A stretch of DNA of 64,000 nt from Thermoplasma acidophilum DSM 1728 (lineage in GTDB: Archaea > Thermoplasmatota > Thermoplasmata > Thermoplasmatales > Thermoplasmataceae): the NCBI RefSeq assembly GCF_000195915.1, contig NC_002578.1, positions 620,001 through 684,000 on the forward strand. The letters run 5' to 3'. The notes under the pieces were generated by a model that worked only from the letters and a program-made list of their open reading frames with translations, was not told the DNA's origin and did no database searches. This document shows, in pieces, positions 44,479 to 54,256 of the stretch. The position numbers were made by a program, and so were the translations under genes. Within the stretch, counting starts at the first letter, position 1. The number at the start of each line of letters is the position of its first letter.

Positions 44479-45173
44479 TCTATCAGCGATATGAACCTGT
44501 CGCCTGTATTAGTTATTATGCCCCTGCATCCCATCTCTTTGAGGCGCACTGCTGTTGAATAACTGTCAACAGTCCACGGGATTACCGGCCTTTCCTTTAT
44601 TTTATCGAACACCTCGTCGATGATGGCGTAATAGGGAAGTGCAACATTGTTATTTACGGCGTCATCAGCTTCATCTGGGGATTCAAAATCCAGCCCTGTG
44701 ATGATGCCATCGTAGTGATCGCGTACGTACCGCATGGCCGATGCATTGAAGGATATCATGACGACGTTGTCGTTCATGCTCCTGTCGATCACCATGCGGG
44801 CAACGTCGTCTGTAAGCTTCCTCTCAGCGTTGTCAAACTTCTCTATCTTGATCTCTATGAAGAAGTTGAAATTTTCAAAAGCAGAAAGGACATCTGAAAG
44901 GCGTGGAATGGTCGATCCAGATGCGAGCCTAATTTTGGAGAGATCATCCCATTTCAAATCGCCTATCCTTGAATTCCTTCCGGCCAGCCTGTTCAGATCA
45001 AAATCATGAAAAACGACTGGAACGCCATCGGCGGTGTACTGGACGTCCAGTTCAACAGCGGGCATGCCGGCATTGAAGGTAGCGTTGAATGATTCCACAG
45101 TATTTTCCAAGCAGAGCGACGGAAGCCCGCGGTGTCCGATGACGAGAAATCTGTATTTTTCCAGAAAATGCAT
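44475..45173 (-). CDS. Glycerophosphodiester phosphodiesterase
   Basis: This 232-residue GDPD TIM-barrel has the opening 'VIGHRGLPSLCLENTVESFN' (catalytic HR and EN), 'AVELDVQYTADGVPVVFHD' (metal-binding E-x-D and second His) and 'NFFIEIKIE'. It releases glycerol 3-phosphate from deacylated phospholipids. No signal peptide is seen, so it acts inside the cell on imported diesters. First gene of the operon GDPD - G3P dehydrogenase - CoxG-like; each junction overlaps by 4 bases. Confidence 0.93.
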   Translation of the reverse strand: MHFLEKYRFLVIGHRGLPSLCLENTVESFNATFNAGMPAVELDVQYTADGVPVVFHDFDLNRLAGRNSRIGDLKWDDLSKIRLASGSTIPRLSDVLSAFENFNFFIEIKIEKFDNAERKLTDDVARMVIDRSMNDNVVMISFNASAMRYVRDHYDGIITGLDFESPDEADDAVNNNVALPYYAIIDEVFDKIKERPVIPWTVDSYSTAVRLKEMGCRGIITNTGDRFISLIE

Positions 45174-45520
45174 GTGTTGTAATGCTTTTGTTGCTTAAAT
45201 TTGTGCGTCTGATCTTATGTGTCTGAATAATGCTCGTTGGAATGGATTCCCAGGAAGGTAATTCAGGAAGATTCAGTGCGGATATCTGCGGCACCGTGTT
45301 TCGATAATTGATGTGAATAAAATCAGACTTAAGGATAAAATATTTTCATAACTCATTTTCATATAATTTCCGTTTATTTGAAATAGAATATATTAAAAAA
45401 ATGGAGATCCGTGACATTCAATATACCGTAAATATTTCGCATTGTGTGATAGATACATTCAGATAAAATTAAATTATATAATCGTAATTATGGTCTGTCC
45501 TTATGGACATGGTGACTTGA
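45174..45520. other. Divergent AT-rich intergenic region before gdhA
   Basis: 347 bases without a supported gene. The gdhA end holds a TATA-like AATTATATAATC at 45472-45483 and a GGTGAC ribosome-binding stretch at 45511-45516 before ATG 45521, so gdhA has a short leader. I looked for repeated origin boxes because cdc6 is nearby and saw none. Confidence 0.45.
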
Positions 45521-46831
45521 ATGTCAGGAAAAGCTGATCCACTTGAGATCGCGAAGGAAGCAAAGCCTTCGCAGGCAAACAACGAAGTGGAAGAGGATCC
45601 GTTTGAGATCGCGCTAAAACAGCTGAGGAAGGCTGCAAAGGTTTTGAATCTAGATGAGCAGGCCCTGGAGATACTGAGCTCGCCGCAGAAGATCCTGCAG
45701 GTGAGCTTGCCCGTCAAGATGGATGACGGCAAGGTGAAGGTATTCACCGGTTTCAGGGTCAGGCACAATATAGCCAGGGGCCCGGCGAAGGGAGGCATAA
45801 GGTTCCACCCGCAGGAGACCCTTTCTACGGTTAAGGCTCTGTCTATGTGGATGACTTGGAAATGCGCCATAGCAGACATACCCTATGGTGGAGCGAAGGG
45901 TGGTATCATATGCGACCCATCAACGATGAGCCAGGGCGAGCTTGAGAGGCTCAGCAGGGCATACATAAGGGCTATAGCTGACTTCATCGGCCCTGATGTG
46001 GATGTACCTGCACCTGATGTAAACACGAACCCACAGATAATGGCATGGATGCTGGACGAATACGAGAACATAGTCAGGCACAATGCACCGAACGTCATAA
46101 CCGGAAAGCCCCTCGAGGTTGGAGGATCACTTGGAAGGTTCGATTCAACCGGTAAGGGAGGCATGTTCGTACTCCGCGAAGGTGCAAAGAAGATCGGTCT
46201 AGATCTTTCCAAAGCGCGCGTGGCTGTGCAGGGATTCGGAAACGTAGGTCAATTCGCAGTCAAATTCGTTGAGGAGATGTTCGGAGCAAAGGTTGTCGCA
46301 GTTTCGGATATAAAGGGAGGCATATACAGCGAGAATGGCTTCAAATTCGATGATCTGCTGGCCTGGAGCAAGAAGATAGGCAGTGTCGTTGGATTCCCAG
46401 GTTCGAAGCCCATAACGAACGAGGAACTGCTTGAATCCGATGTAGACGTCCTCATACCGGCAGCAATAGAGGAGCAGATAACTGCAAGGAATGCGGATAA
46501 GATCAAGGCAAAGATCATACTTGAACTTGCCAACGGCCCGACAACGCCAGAGGCCGATGAGATACTGTACAAGAAGGGCAAGCTCGTGCTTCCTGACGTG
46601 CTGTCCAACTCCGGTGGTGTCATAGTGTCCTACTTCGAGTGGGTCCAGAACAACTACGGCGAGTACTGGAGCACCGAGGAAGTGACGAACAAGCTCGATG
46701 TCAAGATCACGAAGGCCGCAAGGCAGGTCCTTGAGACTATGGACAAGTACCATGTAGATCCCAGGACTGCAGCTTATGTCATTGCGGTGAAAAAGGTCGC
46801 AGATGCTATGAAGGTAAGGGGTTGGTACTGA
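45521..46831 (+). CDS. gdhA: Glutamate dehydrogenase
   Basis: This 436-residue enzyme has '[11 protein letters not shown]', the active-site lysine in '[13 protein letters not shown]', '[17 protein letters not shown]', the nucleotide site '[16 protein letters not shown]' and '[17 protein letters not shown]'. It interconverts glutamate with 2-oxoglutarate and ammonia, using NAD(P); cofactor preference cannot be read safely. It is a hexamer in archaea. The N-terminal ~25 residues are an extra polar stretch before the family core. Confidence 0.95.
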   Translation: MSGKADPLEIAKEAKPSQANNEVEEDPFEIALKQLRKAAKVLNLDEQALEILSSPQKILQVSLPVKMDDGKVKVFTGFRVRHNIARGPAKGGIRFHPQETLSTVKALSMWMTWKCAIADIPYGGAKGGIICDPSTMSQGELERLSRAYIRAIADFIGPDVDVPAPDVNTNPQIMAWMLDEYENIVRHNAPNVITGKPLEVGGSLGRFDSTGKGGMFVLREGAKKIGLDLSKARVAVQGFGNVGQFAVKFVEEMFGAKVVAVSDIKGGIYSENGFKFDDLLAWSKKIGSVVGFPGSKPITNEELLESDVDVLIPAAIEEQITARNADKIKAKIILELANGPTTPEADEILYKKGKLVLPDVLSNSGGVIVSYFEWVQNNYGEYWSTEEVTNKLDVKITKAARQVLETMDKYHVDPRTAAYVIAVKKVADAMKVRGWY

Positions 46832-46863
46832 ACCCCGCCTCTTCATTTTTAACAAGCAAAATT

Positions 46864-48078
46864 TTAGGTATCGAATCTGGTCTGTTTTGGCATTTTTGAA
46901 GATTTGAACATTGATAGGTTCTCGTCTTCTAGAAGGTATTTCTTGATTGTTTCAGCCTGATGGACAACCGAAAAGCTCCTGGTTCTACCATATTTTCCCA
47001 TATTTCTGTCGTCCATGACCAAAAGCCCGTAATCGGCTAGCTCTGTTAGAAGATCGCTGATTCTCCTCGGGCTTAGAGGGCTGAAGCCCAGATCATCGCA
47101 TATTCTCCTGTAATTCTCATATATTTCTCCGGTTATAACTGAATTTGGCTCGATCTCCTGGGTGACGACAGCGCTCAGCAGTACGATCTTTGAGTGAAGT
47201 GGAAGCGTACTTATGGCCTCGCGGAGAACGTTCATCTCATATCTCTCCCTTGCTTCATAGATCTCGTTCTCAGTTATCTTGTTTCTGTTCTCCCGTATGG
47301 CGATCTCGATGGCTATCCTCATGAGATCTATGGCCTTCCTGGCATCACCATGCTCCTGTGCACCGATTGCAGCGCACAGATTTATAGCGGTGTCATCCAC
47401 CACACCTGGCCCAAGAACCTTATCAAGCCTTGATGATATTATGTCCCTTATCTCGCTGGCGTTGTAAGGCGGAAAAACTATACTTTCCTGGTTCAGCCTG
47501 CTCTTTATCCTTGCATCAATATTCTCCAAGACTGTGGTATCGTTGGTAATTCCGATCATGGAGACCCTGACCGAGTCCACATCGGTCATGAGCTTCAGCA
47601 GGACGTAGAGCGAATCTCCGCCATTTTTCTTGATCAGACGATCCATCTCGTCCAGTATTATTATGAAGAACTTCCCCGTTTTCTCGACTCTTTCGACCGT
47701 TTCCCTGTAGATCCTGTCTATTGGCCAACCCAGCTCTGGTATCTTTTCCTCACCAGCAGAGTTGGCTATTGCCACTAGAATAGAATAGGGCGAATCATAG
47801 ATTTCACAGTTCACATAAACTACGGAAACGTTGCTAGCTGCTTCCACGAGCATCTTCGTCACATACTTCGTCGTCGAGGTCTTCCCAGTGCCCGTTTTTC
47901 CATAAACAATTATGTTAGATGGCCTGGAACCCCTCATTATGCTGCTCAGTATCGTTACCATTTCATTTATCTGGTTTTCCCTATGTGGGAAAGAATCCGG
48001 TACGTAGTTTTCCTCCAGCAATGAAAGATTAGCCTGAATTGTGCGGGTTCCAGCGAAGCGAGCAAACGGATTATCCAT
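46864..48078 (-). CDS. cdc6: Orc1/Cdc6 replication initiator
   Basis: This 404-residue AAA+ protein has Walker A 'VYGKTGTGKTSTTKYV', Walker B 'FIIILDEMDRL', sensor 1 region 'VRVSMIGITNDT', an arginine in the 'RIKSRLNQE' stretch and a C-terminal winged helix ('PLSPRRISDLLTELADYGLL'). It binds replication origins and loads MCM. Archaeal origins are often beside this gene, but the flanking gaps here are short (32 and 105 bases) and show no obvious origin repeats. Confidence 0.95.
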   Translation of the reverse strand: MDNPFARFAGTRTIQANLSLLEENYVPDSFPHRENQINEMVTILSSIMRGSRPSNIIVYGKTGTGKTSTTKYVTKMLVEAASNVSVVYVNCEIYDSPYSILVAIANSAGEEKIPELGWPIDRIYRETVERVEKTGKFFIIILDEMDRLIKKNGGDSLYVLLKLMTDVDSVRVSMIGITNDTTVLENIDARIKSRLNQESIVFPPYNASEIRDIISSRLDKVLGPGVVDDTAINLCAAIGAQEHGDARKAIDLMRIAIEIAIRENRNKITENEIYEARERYEMNVLREAISTLPLHSKIVLLSAVVTQEIEPNSVITGEIYENYRRICDDLGFSPLSPRRISDLLTELADYGLLVMDDRNMGKYGRTRSFSVVHQAETIKKYLLEDENLSMFKSSKMPKQTRFDT

Positions 48079-48183
48079 AGAGACATGAATAACGACACTC
48101 AGTACAAAATGTTTTTGCTACGAGAAGCGTAAAATGCGTGTTTATAATATTTAATCCTTAAATGATCAAATGCCGGCAGAGAT

Positions 48184-49458
48184 TCAGGCAACCACCTTTT
48201 CTCTCTTCTTTTCGTAGTACTCCTTCACGGCACCTATGAGGTATATCGATCCAGTGACCAGGACGAAGTCGGATCTTTTTGCGGCCTCGTTCACGGCATC
48301 TATTGGATCAGGGATCACTCTGGCCTCTGAAAATAGATGGCCGTAAAGATCGTAGAGTTTCTTTGGATCTACCGCCCTTTCCTTCTCCTCCGGGGTTGTG
48401 AATATTATCCTGTCTGAGATCTGGCGTATGACGTGGAAGTATGCATATGAATCCTTATCTGATAGTATACCGGCAACTATGAGGGGCTTCTTGGTGAATA
48501 CCTTGCGGAATGTATTGGCCATCTTGTTCACGGCAGGTGGATTGTGTGCCGCATCTATGATTATCAGCGGATCTCTGCTTATTATTTCAAGGCGGCCAGG
48601 CCACCTTGCGCTTTTTATCCCCCTCTCAATGTCATTTTTTTCTAGGCCTATTCCAGAGGCTTCTATGGCAAGCACGGCGGTCGCTGCATTCAGAGCCTGG
48701 TATTCACCTATCAGGTCGGTTTCAAGGTGATATGTCCCGTTCATGCCTTCGAAATCGAACGATGTGCCAGCTTCGGATAGATTCAGGCCCCGTATTTTTT
48801 GGGGATCGAGCATGATCAGTGGCGATCCGCGCACCTGAGATATGCTCTTTATCGTCTTCACAACTTCAGGCTTCTGATCCTGAAGCACTATTGGCCTTCC
48901 CTCCTTTATTATGCCGCCTTTTTCGTATGCAATAGAGGTAAGCGAGCAGCCAAGCTTGTCTGCGTGTTCGTAGCCCACCTGCGTTATCACGCTCACTAGA
49001 GGCATAATTATGTTGGTGGCGTCAAGCCTTCCGCCGAGCCCAACCTCCACTGAGGCATAGTCAACCTTCATATCGGCGAAGTACTGAAAGGCCATCATGG
49101 TCGTGACTTCAAAAAATGTTGGGTTTCTGTTGATCTTGGCAAGATCCTCTATCATTGGCCGGTATTTTCCTATGAAGGAATCTATGTAATCATCAGGTAT
49201 CATACTGTCGTTTACCATTATGCGTTCGTTGAATTTTATCAGGTGTGGAGATGTATAGATCCCTGCGCTGAATTTTTGCCTTAATATTGAGTATATGAAT
49301 TCCGATGTAGATCCTTTTCCATTTGAACCTGTTATATGGAAACTTTTGAACCTGTTCTCAGGATGCCCGATCATGTCAGCAAAACCTCTCATCACATCGA
49401 GGTCAAATTTAATGCCTTCCCTCTTCAATCCATAAAGATAATCAAGATTTGAGAGCAC
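48184..49458 (-). CDS. folC: Folylpolyglutamate/dihydrofolate synthase family ligase
   Basis: This 424-residue Mur-ligase-type enzyme has the P-loop 'TGSNGKGSTSEFIYSIL', 'SPHLIKFNERI', 'EVGLGGRLDATN' and 'IIDAAHNPPAV'. It joins glutamate to dihydropteroate or to folate in an ATP-dependent ligation. In archaea related enzymes can act on other pterin or coenzyme substrates. It is on the same strand as cdc6, 105 bases upstream of it. Confidence 0.88.
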   Translation of the reverse strand: MLSNLDYLYGLKREGIKFDLDVMRGFADMIGHPENRFKSFHITGSNGKGSTSEFIYSILRQKFSAGIYTSPHLIKFNERIMVNDSMIPDDYIDSFIGKYRPMIEDLAKINRNPTFFEVTTMMAFQYFADMKVDYASVEVGLGGRLDATNIIMPLVSVITQVGYEHADKLGCSLTSIAYEKGGIIKEGRPIVLQDQKPEVVKTIKSISQVRGSPLIMLDPQKIRGLNLSEAGTSFDFEGMNGTYHLETDLIGEYQALNAATAVLAIEASGIGLEKNDIERGIKSARWPGRLEIISRDPLIIIDAAHNPPAVNKMANTFRKVFTKKPLIVAGILSDKDSYAYFHVIRQISDRIIFTTPEEKERAVDPKKLYDLYGHLFSEARVIPDPIDAVNEAAKRSDFVLVTGSIYLIGAVKEYYEKKREKVVA

Positions 49459-49555
49459 GAATTGAAATCATAAGCCGATATATTATATTATCATGCATTT
49501 CATAGATACCACTGCTTTTTTCGCGCGAGGGATTTTTGGTTCATAGAGATCTTCT

Positions 49556-49776
49556 AGGCCTGGGAGCGCAGTAAAACTCCGACATTCAGGCATGATATAT
49601 ACGGATTTCCTGATAAAGAAGTTCGTGGTCATTTTACTTATACTAGAGCAGAAGGGGGCTGGTGCGATCCGAACTAACGCCTGTGGAGATCCGCATAGAA
49701 CATCAGCGGTATATGCCCATATGGGCGAGGACTGGTCTATGAATAAGGAAGCTTCGATGCTTCAGCTGAGGAGTAG
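49556..49776 (+). repeat. TnpB-tail relic, copy 2
   Basis: This copy keeps an open frame across most of its length and translates into the characteristic tail of OrfB/TnpB proteins: 'GAGAIRTNACGDPHRTSAVY', then 'MGEDWSMNKEASMLQLRSR'. It aligns with copies 1 and 3 from AGTAAAACTCCGA through GAAGCTTCGATGCTTCAGCT. The hairpin segment is more decayed here. No RuvC or zinc-ribbon core precedes it, so it is a fragment. It ends about 190 bases before tRNA-Leu(CAG). Confidence 0.65.
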
Positions 49777-49963
49777 ATCATATTGGATAATAGGACAATT
49801 TGCAATCAAGTGTCGCGGATTCGGCATTAAACGAAAACTACATAACTAACCTCACTATTTTCTGTAAGCGCAGGCTTGCCGCTTCACATCTAGAAACGCA
49901 TCAATGAGGATGGAGCATTTAGCGATTTGGATTAAATGACGCCTGCATGAAAATCTCTGATGC

Positions 49964-50048
49964 GCGGAGGTTGTCGAGACTGGCCAAAGGCGATGGATTC
50001 AGGGTCCATTCCCGAAGGGGTTCGAGGGTTCAAATCCCTCCCTCCGCA
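49964..50048 (+). tRNA. tRNA-Leu (CAG anticodon)
   Basis: 85 bases, class II tRNA with the same acceptor stem, long variable arm and T arm as the tRNA at 36334-36418 on the other strand. The anticodon loop is TTCAGGG with CAG at 50000-50002. The two genes are identical apart from this wobble base (C here, T there). CCA not encoded; no intron. Confidence 0.97.
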
Positions 50049-50090
50049 CTGGCATTTTTAAAATTGTGACAGTTTTGATATCGCCAAAGA

Positions 50091-50888
50091 TCATCGGATT
50101 ACCGACATTACCTTGGTTGTTATGGAATAAAGAAGGACAATCGCAAAGGAAGAGTATGATATGGTTGAAAGGTATGAAAAGAGGTAGTATCTGAAGTTCA
50201 TCTCTCTTATATTATAAACGAGAAAAGATATTGCTACCGCTATAACGCTTATTATTATCTGGTACATTACTCTGATTACGAGAGGAAGCGAATCCATCCA
50301 TCTGAGAGCTGGCAATAGCGTTATCACATTGACGACGGTCACAGACGCAGATGCTGTTATGATAAACGATGATATGCCTGAGTATATCAGCGATATATAG
50401 AGTATAGATGATTCCAGAAGGCTTATCGTCAGTGCTATGAGCAGCACATAATTTATCGTCTGATCCCATTTTGGAAGAACATCGCCTAACTTCCCATATG
50501 GTACGAGTAGGAGGAATACTAAAAACCACATGGATACGGAGTAGAATATCACAAATAGGTCATAATAATTGATTAGGCGGTGCCTTGCGTAGTCCACATA
50601 GGTGGCACGCTTCCAGAATTTTATGATACGATAATCTAGCCCTGAACGGAGGAACCTTGAATAGAGGCCAGGGGCAAAGATCTTGTATTCCAGTAACTCA
50701 AAAAAAGGCTTCCCTTTTGACCTTTCAATCTCAGAGCTGAGATTGCTCTGATACCTTATTCTGGGAATTCGTTCGATCCTGAACGAAATTCTGAATGGAT
50801 TTTTGAACATCATGAAGTAAAGTAGAAATGAAAAAATAATGGTGGAGACAACGTATGCCGGCAGAAAGATGATTGAAATTTTTATCAT
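50091..50888 (-). CDS. Multi-pass membrane protein, unknown
   Basis: This 265-residue protein has about six hydrophobic segments: one at the N-terminus (residues ~3-27), then a ~90-residue basic, probably cytoplasmic part with many arginines, then five segments towards the C-terminus. The layout recalls the membrane platform proteins of type IV pilus systems (TadC/FlaJ), but no motif confirms this and no pilus ATPase is adjacent. Family not recognised. Confidence 0.6.
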   Translation of the reverse strand: MIKISIIFLPAYVVSTIIFSFLLYFMMFKNPFRISFRIERIPRIRYQSNLSSEIERSKGKPFFELLEYKIFAPGLYSRFLRSGLDYRIIKFWKRATYVDYARHRLINYYDLFVIFYSVSMWFLVFLLLVPYGKLGDVLPKWDQTINYVLLIALTISLLESSILYISLIYSGISSFIITASASVTVVNVITLLPALRWMDSLPLVIRVMYQIIISVIAVAISFLVYNIREMNFRYYLFSYLSTISYSSFAIVLLYSITTKVMSVIR

Positions 50889-50987
50889 GATGTATTTTAA
50901 AAATTATCATTTTTCTATTTATAAAATTTTTCACTTTGCAAATAATTGAAAAATTTCACCTTCAATTGACGGTGTTGAAGTATATGA

Positions 50988-52487
50988 TCATGCCTTGCCA
51001 TAATTGTTCCTGCCATTTCTGGATATATTGAATCGGAACGACGACAGGAATTCGAAATCGGTGTTGTAGAGATCCCTTACGTCCGTTAGGCCGTAATACA
51101 TCATGGCTAGGCGTTCAAGCCCCATCCCCCATGCCATAACGGGAGCTTTCAGGCCGAGGATCTTCAGAACCTCTGGTCTGAAGAGACCCGATCCGCCGAG
51201 TTCCACCTCTTTTCCATTCACGCGCACAACAACATCGAGACTCGGCTCAGTATATGGGTAGTAAGATGGAATGAGCTTTATGTCATTGAACCCGAGCTTG
51301 GCGTAAAAATCTCTCAGTATCCACTTCAGAGTGGATACACTGACATCTTTGCTGTAAACTGCGCCCTCTATCTGGTAAAATTCTGCGAGATGCTTCCAGT
51401 CAACACTCTCGTGCCTGAACACCTTTTCCACGGAGAATATTGCCTGTGGAGGTTCATTGTTTTCATAGAGATACCTTGCTGTGCTAACCGTTGTATGTGT
51501 CCTCAGCACAAGCTTTCTAGCTTCTGCATCTGACCATCTGTATCCCCAGCCTGAGTATCCATCAAAGCCCTTTTCATGTATCTTTCTTATTTTCTTTGAT
51601 ATTTCGGGATGATCGATATCGAAGCTGTCCGCTTCCACATAAAAAGTGTCCTGCATATCTCTGGCAGGATGATCCTGCGGAATGAAGAGCGAATCCATGT
51701 CCCAGAGAGTCGATTCTATGTAATGGCCGCCCATCTCCGTGAAACCCATATTCAAAAAGATCTCTCTTATCTCTTCGATCAGATAAGTCATGGGATGCTT
51801 GAGTGATGACCGTATAACCGAGGAAGGAGAATTCAGGTCATACTTCCTGAAATTCTTCGTCTTCCATTCCCCAGATGCTATAATGGATGGATCCAGCGAT
51901 CCGATCAGGCCTTCGCCGCCGAATTCAGCTATGGCCTCATATGCCGAATCATTTAACCTGACAATACGTTCAGTCCGGATCTTTTCATCTATGACACCCG
52001 ATCGATGCCTAAAATGATCTATCATGGCGGTATTCTTCGGGTCCATGGATTGCAGAAATCTCTGCCTTTCCTCTATTGCGGCTTCTATCCCTGAATTCCT
52101 GTAGATAAGCTTACCTTCCTTCGGTGTTATGCCGAATTTTGCGAGCTGGGCCAGCGCTATCCTGTAGGTGTCTGGCATGAGATCCCTGATCTCATCCATC
52201 GTCATCTCCCCTCTTTCCTTTAGCTTCCTGTAGAGTACAAGTTCTGGAAGGCCCTCTCTGAGGTATCTCTTCCCCTCAGATGAAAGTGCGTAGGTTTTTA
52301 TCTCCCTGCGTTCCACATCCAATAGACCCTTGACCTCCAGCCAGGAAATGGCACTTGCTATCTCTCGATCCGAAAGGCCTTCTACTGACAATTCTGATTC
52401 AATAGCCGTTGCGCCTCTTGATTGGATAGCCCTTAGAACGCGATACTCCGCTTCGCTGATCTGAACCATTGGTATGGGTATGTGCAT
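50988..52487 (-). CDS. pheS: Phenylalanyl-tRNA synthetase, alpha subunit
   Basis: This 499-residue protein has archaeal/eukaryotic-type N-terminal winged helices (residues ~10-160, for example 'SDREIASAISWLEVKGLL') followed by the class II catalytic core: 'HPMTYLIEEIREIFLNMGF', 'DTFYVEADSFDIDHP', motif 2 region 'FSVEKVFRHESVDWKHLAEF', and motif 3 'PVMAWGMGLERLAMMYYG'. With the beta subunit, not in this window, it charges tRNA-Phe. The length is normal for archaea. Confidence 0.95.
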   Translation of the reverse strand: MHIPIPMVQISEAEYRVLRAIQSRGATAIESELSVEGLSDREIASAISWLEVKGLLDVERREIKTYALSSEGKRYLREGLPELVLYRKLKERGEMTMDEIRDLMPDTYRIALAQLAKFGITPKEGKLIYRNSGIEAAIEERQRFLQSMDPKNTAMIDHFRHRSGVIDEKIRTERIVRLNDSAYEAIAEFGGEGLIGSLDPSIIASGEWKTKNFRKYDLNSPSSVIRSSLKHPMTYLIEEIREIFLNMGFTEMGGHYIESTLWDMDSLFIPQDHPARDMQDTFYVEADSFDIDHPEISKKIRKIHEKGFDGYSGWGYRWSDAEARKLVLRTHTTVSTARYLYENNEPPQAIFSVEKVFRHESVDWKHLAEFYQIEGAVYSKDVSVSTLKWILRDFYAKLGFNDIKLIPSYYPYTEPSLDVVVRVNGKEVELGGSGLFRPEVLKILGLKAPVMAWGMGLERLAMMYYGLTDVRDLYNTDFEFLSSFRFNISRNGRNNYGKA

Positions 52488-52736
52488 ATGTTCTATATAC
52501 TATTTCATCATCGATCCGGATCGGTTATACCATCCTTCTTGATATTGCTCGCAGGAAGACTGGATGCATGGTGACAAGTTCTTATTATGGAATCTTCGAC
52601 GAGAATTTCTGGATCTATGATGTGAAATAAGAATAATAAAACGAAATCAGTCAATTTATGCCTCATTATTTCTTAAAATAATTCATATAAGCATAAATTT
52701 TTTATATTTATAAATGATATCTATATTGTGAAAAAC

Positions 52737-54131
52737 ATGAAATCCGAAAAAGGCATATTATCATACTTGAACAATCTGAGATTGAACATAGGAATAACGT
52801 TAACTTTCATAGCCTTCTTTCTTATAATAAGCCCACTGTTGCCGGGAGTTAACTGGTTTAGGCTGGGAGATTTCACACTCGACATGGTGAATTTCTACCA
52901 CACAGTGATGATACCGTTTGCTTTTCTCCTTATTCTTTACACTTCAGAACTTCTTGATATGCCGGCCATTATAAAGAAGCCCATCAACATGAGCACCATA
53001 CCGATCCTTGTATTGACAGCACTCGGAATGGCGTTCTTCTATCCGGCTTCAACTCAGTATGCAGATTACGTGCTGCAGGCTCTCAGGGATATCTGGATGG
53101 TAGTTATCGCGGTTCTTTTCCTCATCGGAGTTCTCATGTTCCCATTCAGGAACAGGAAGAGGTTTAACAGTATATGGGGCTCATATTTCCTTATACTTGC
53201 AGCGACAGTATCAGCAGGGATAGCAGCCGTTATGGGCATGGTGTATGAGTACGGAAACCTCTTTGGATATTCATCCATTCCATTTTTCAATTCGCTGGTC
53301 AATTCATGGGGAGGATTGCAGACGTTCCTTGGAAATCTTGTAACGTCGCATTCTCATGAAATGCTGCCAGCTGTTATGGGCGGCATAGTGGCTGTCGCCG
53401 CCATTTCATTTGGATATGAGAGGCTAGATTTCACAAAGAGAACCATCGTAAATGCCGGAATGGTTGTAAGCCTCATAGGTGTCATTGCGATGACCTATGT
53501 TTATATAATTTCGTCATTTGGCACATATGTCATTCCGACGCTGTTTGCATTCGGTCCGGGAGGCATGGACGGTCTTGCAGACGATGATACCCTTACGGGC
53601 ATCGTTGGATGGGGTGCGCTGATATCCATCGTTGGTCTTTATTATGCGGCAAAATCAGAGAAGAATGGTGAAAGCAGGCTCGTTGTACTCGCAGAGTTGT
53701 TTGTCTGGCTTGCAACCATGGCGGTTATGGTGGGCGTTGGTTATGCCATAGAGTTCAATGAGGCGTTTTTCGGCTTTGCAACACCCGGTGTACCACCAAA
53801 CGGAGGGCCTGGCTATCTTTACGATATGGCATACACGAATGGCCACCTGCTCTATGCGTTCTTCATGATGCCGTTGATTGCTGGATCGCTAATACTGGTA
53901 TACAGATACGCACCTACGGCCAGGATAAAGCTGATCTCGGCGTATCTCACCTTCTTCGGATCCGTAATAGGCGGCTTTGGTCTCATCTACTACGTGATCA
54001 ATCTCCACTGGGTACTGGAAGCCATAGGTCTGGCACTCATAGTTATTTCTGTAGCAATCTCTTCAGTCTCTTTCTTCATGATTGGAAGCGAGAACAAGAA
54101 GACAGTTAGCATTTCAGGACATACGGGATAG
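52737..54131 (+). CDS. Twelve-helix membrane protein with conserved-looking histidines, unknown
   Basis: About 464 residues with twelve or thirteen membrane segments. Four histidine sites lie in or next to helices: 'VNFYHTVMIPFAF', 'TSHSHEMLPAVMGG', 'TNGHLLYAFFMM' and 'NLHWVLEAIG'. The number of helices and in-membrane His recall haem-copper oxidase or nitric oxide reductase catalytic subunits, but the HPEVY and HH motifs are absent, so at most a distant relative. No cytochrome partner is adjacent. A TATA-like TTTATATTTATAAA at 52700-52713 supports a leaderless start at ATG 52737 (or GTG 52728). Confidence 0.6.
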   Translation: MKSEKGILSYLNNLRLNIGITLTFIAFFLIISPLLPGVNWFRLGDFTLDMVNFYHTVMIPFAFLLILYTSELLDMPAIIKKPINMSTIPILVLTALGMAFFYPASTQYADYVLQALRDIWMVVIAVLFLIGVLMFPFRNRKRFNSIWGSYFLILAATVSAGIAAVMGMVYEYGNLFGYSSIPFFNSLVNSWGGLQTFLGNLVTSHSHEMLPAVMGGIVAVAAISFGYERLDFTKRTIVNAGMVVSLIGVIAMTYVYIISSFGTYVIPTLFAFGPGGMDGLADDDTLTGIVGWGALISIVGLYYAAKSEKNGESRLVVLAELFVWLATMAVMVGVGYAIEFNEAFFGFATPGVPPNGGPGYLYDMAYTNGHLLYAFFMMPLIAGSLILVYRYAPTARIKLISAYLTFFGSVIGGFGLIYYVINLHWVLEAIGLALIVISVAISSVSFFMIGSENKKTVSISGHTG

Positions 54132-54256
54132 GCATATTCATAAAAAGAATCACTTGAAAAATTATCTTTTCATTTTTCTATATTTTTGGATTGAACCTCA
54201 GAAAAAAAGTTATGAATAAATTTGCAATTAAGTTTACGAATAAAGTATCTGATTTT

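Noticed and set aside
48079-48183. Replication origin beside cdc6
   Set aside because: The gaps on both sides of cdc6 are short and I found no repeated origin-box-like sequence or long AT-rich unwinding element. Decisive check: GC-skew and marker-frequency data for the whole chromosome.
49592-49849. An 85-codon protein gene at TnpB relic copy 2
   Set aside because: The frame is open only because this copy is less decayed. It encodes a TnpB tail without catalytic core and has no start context, so I list it as a repeat.
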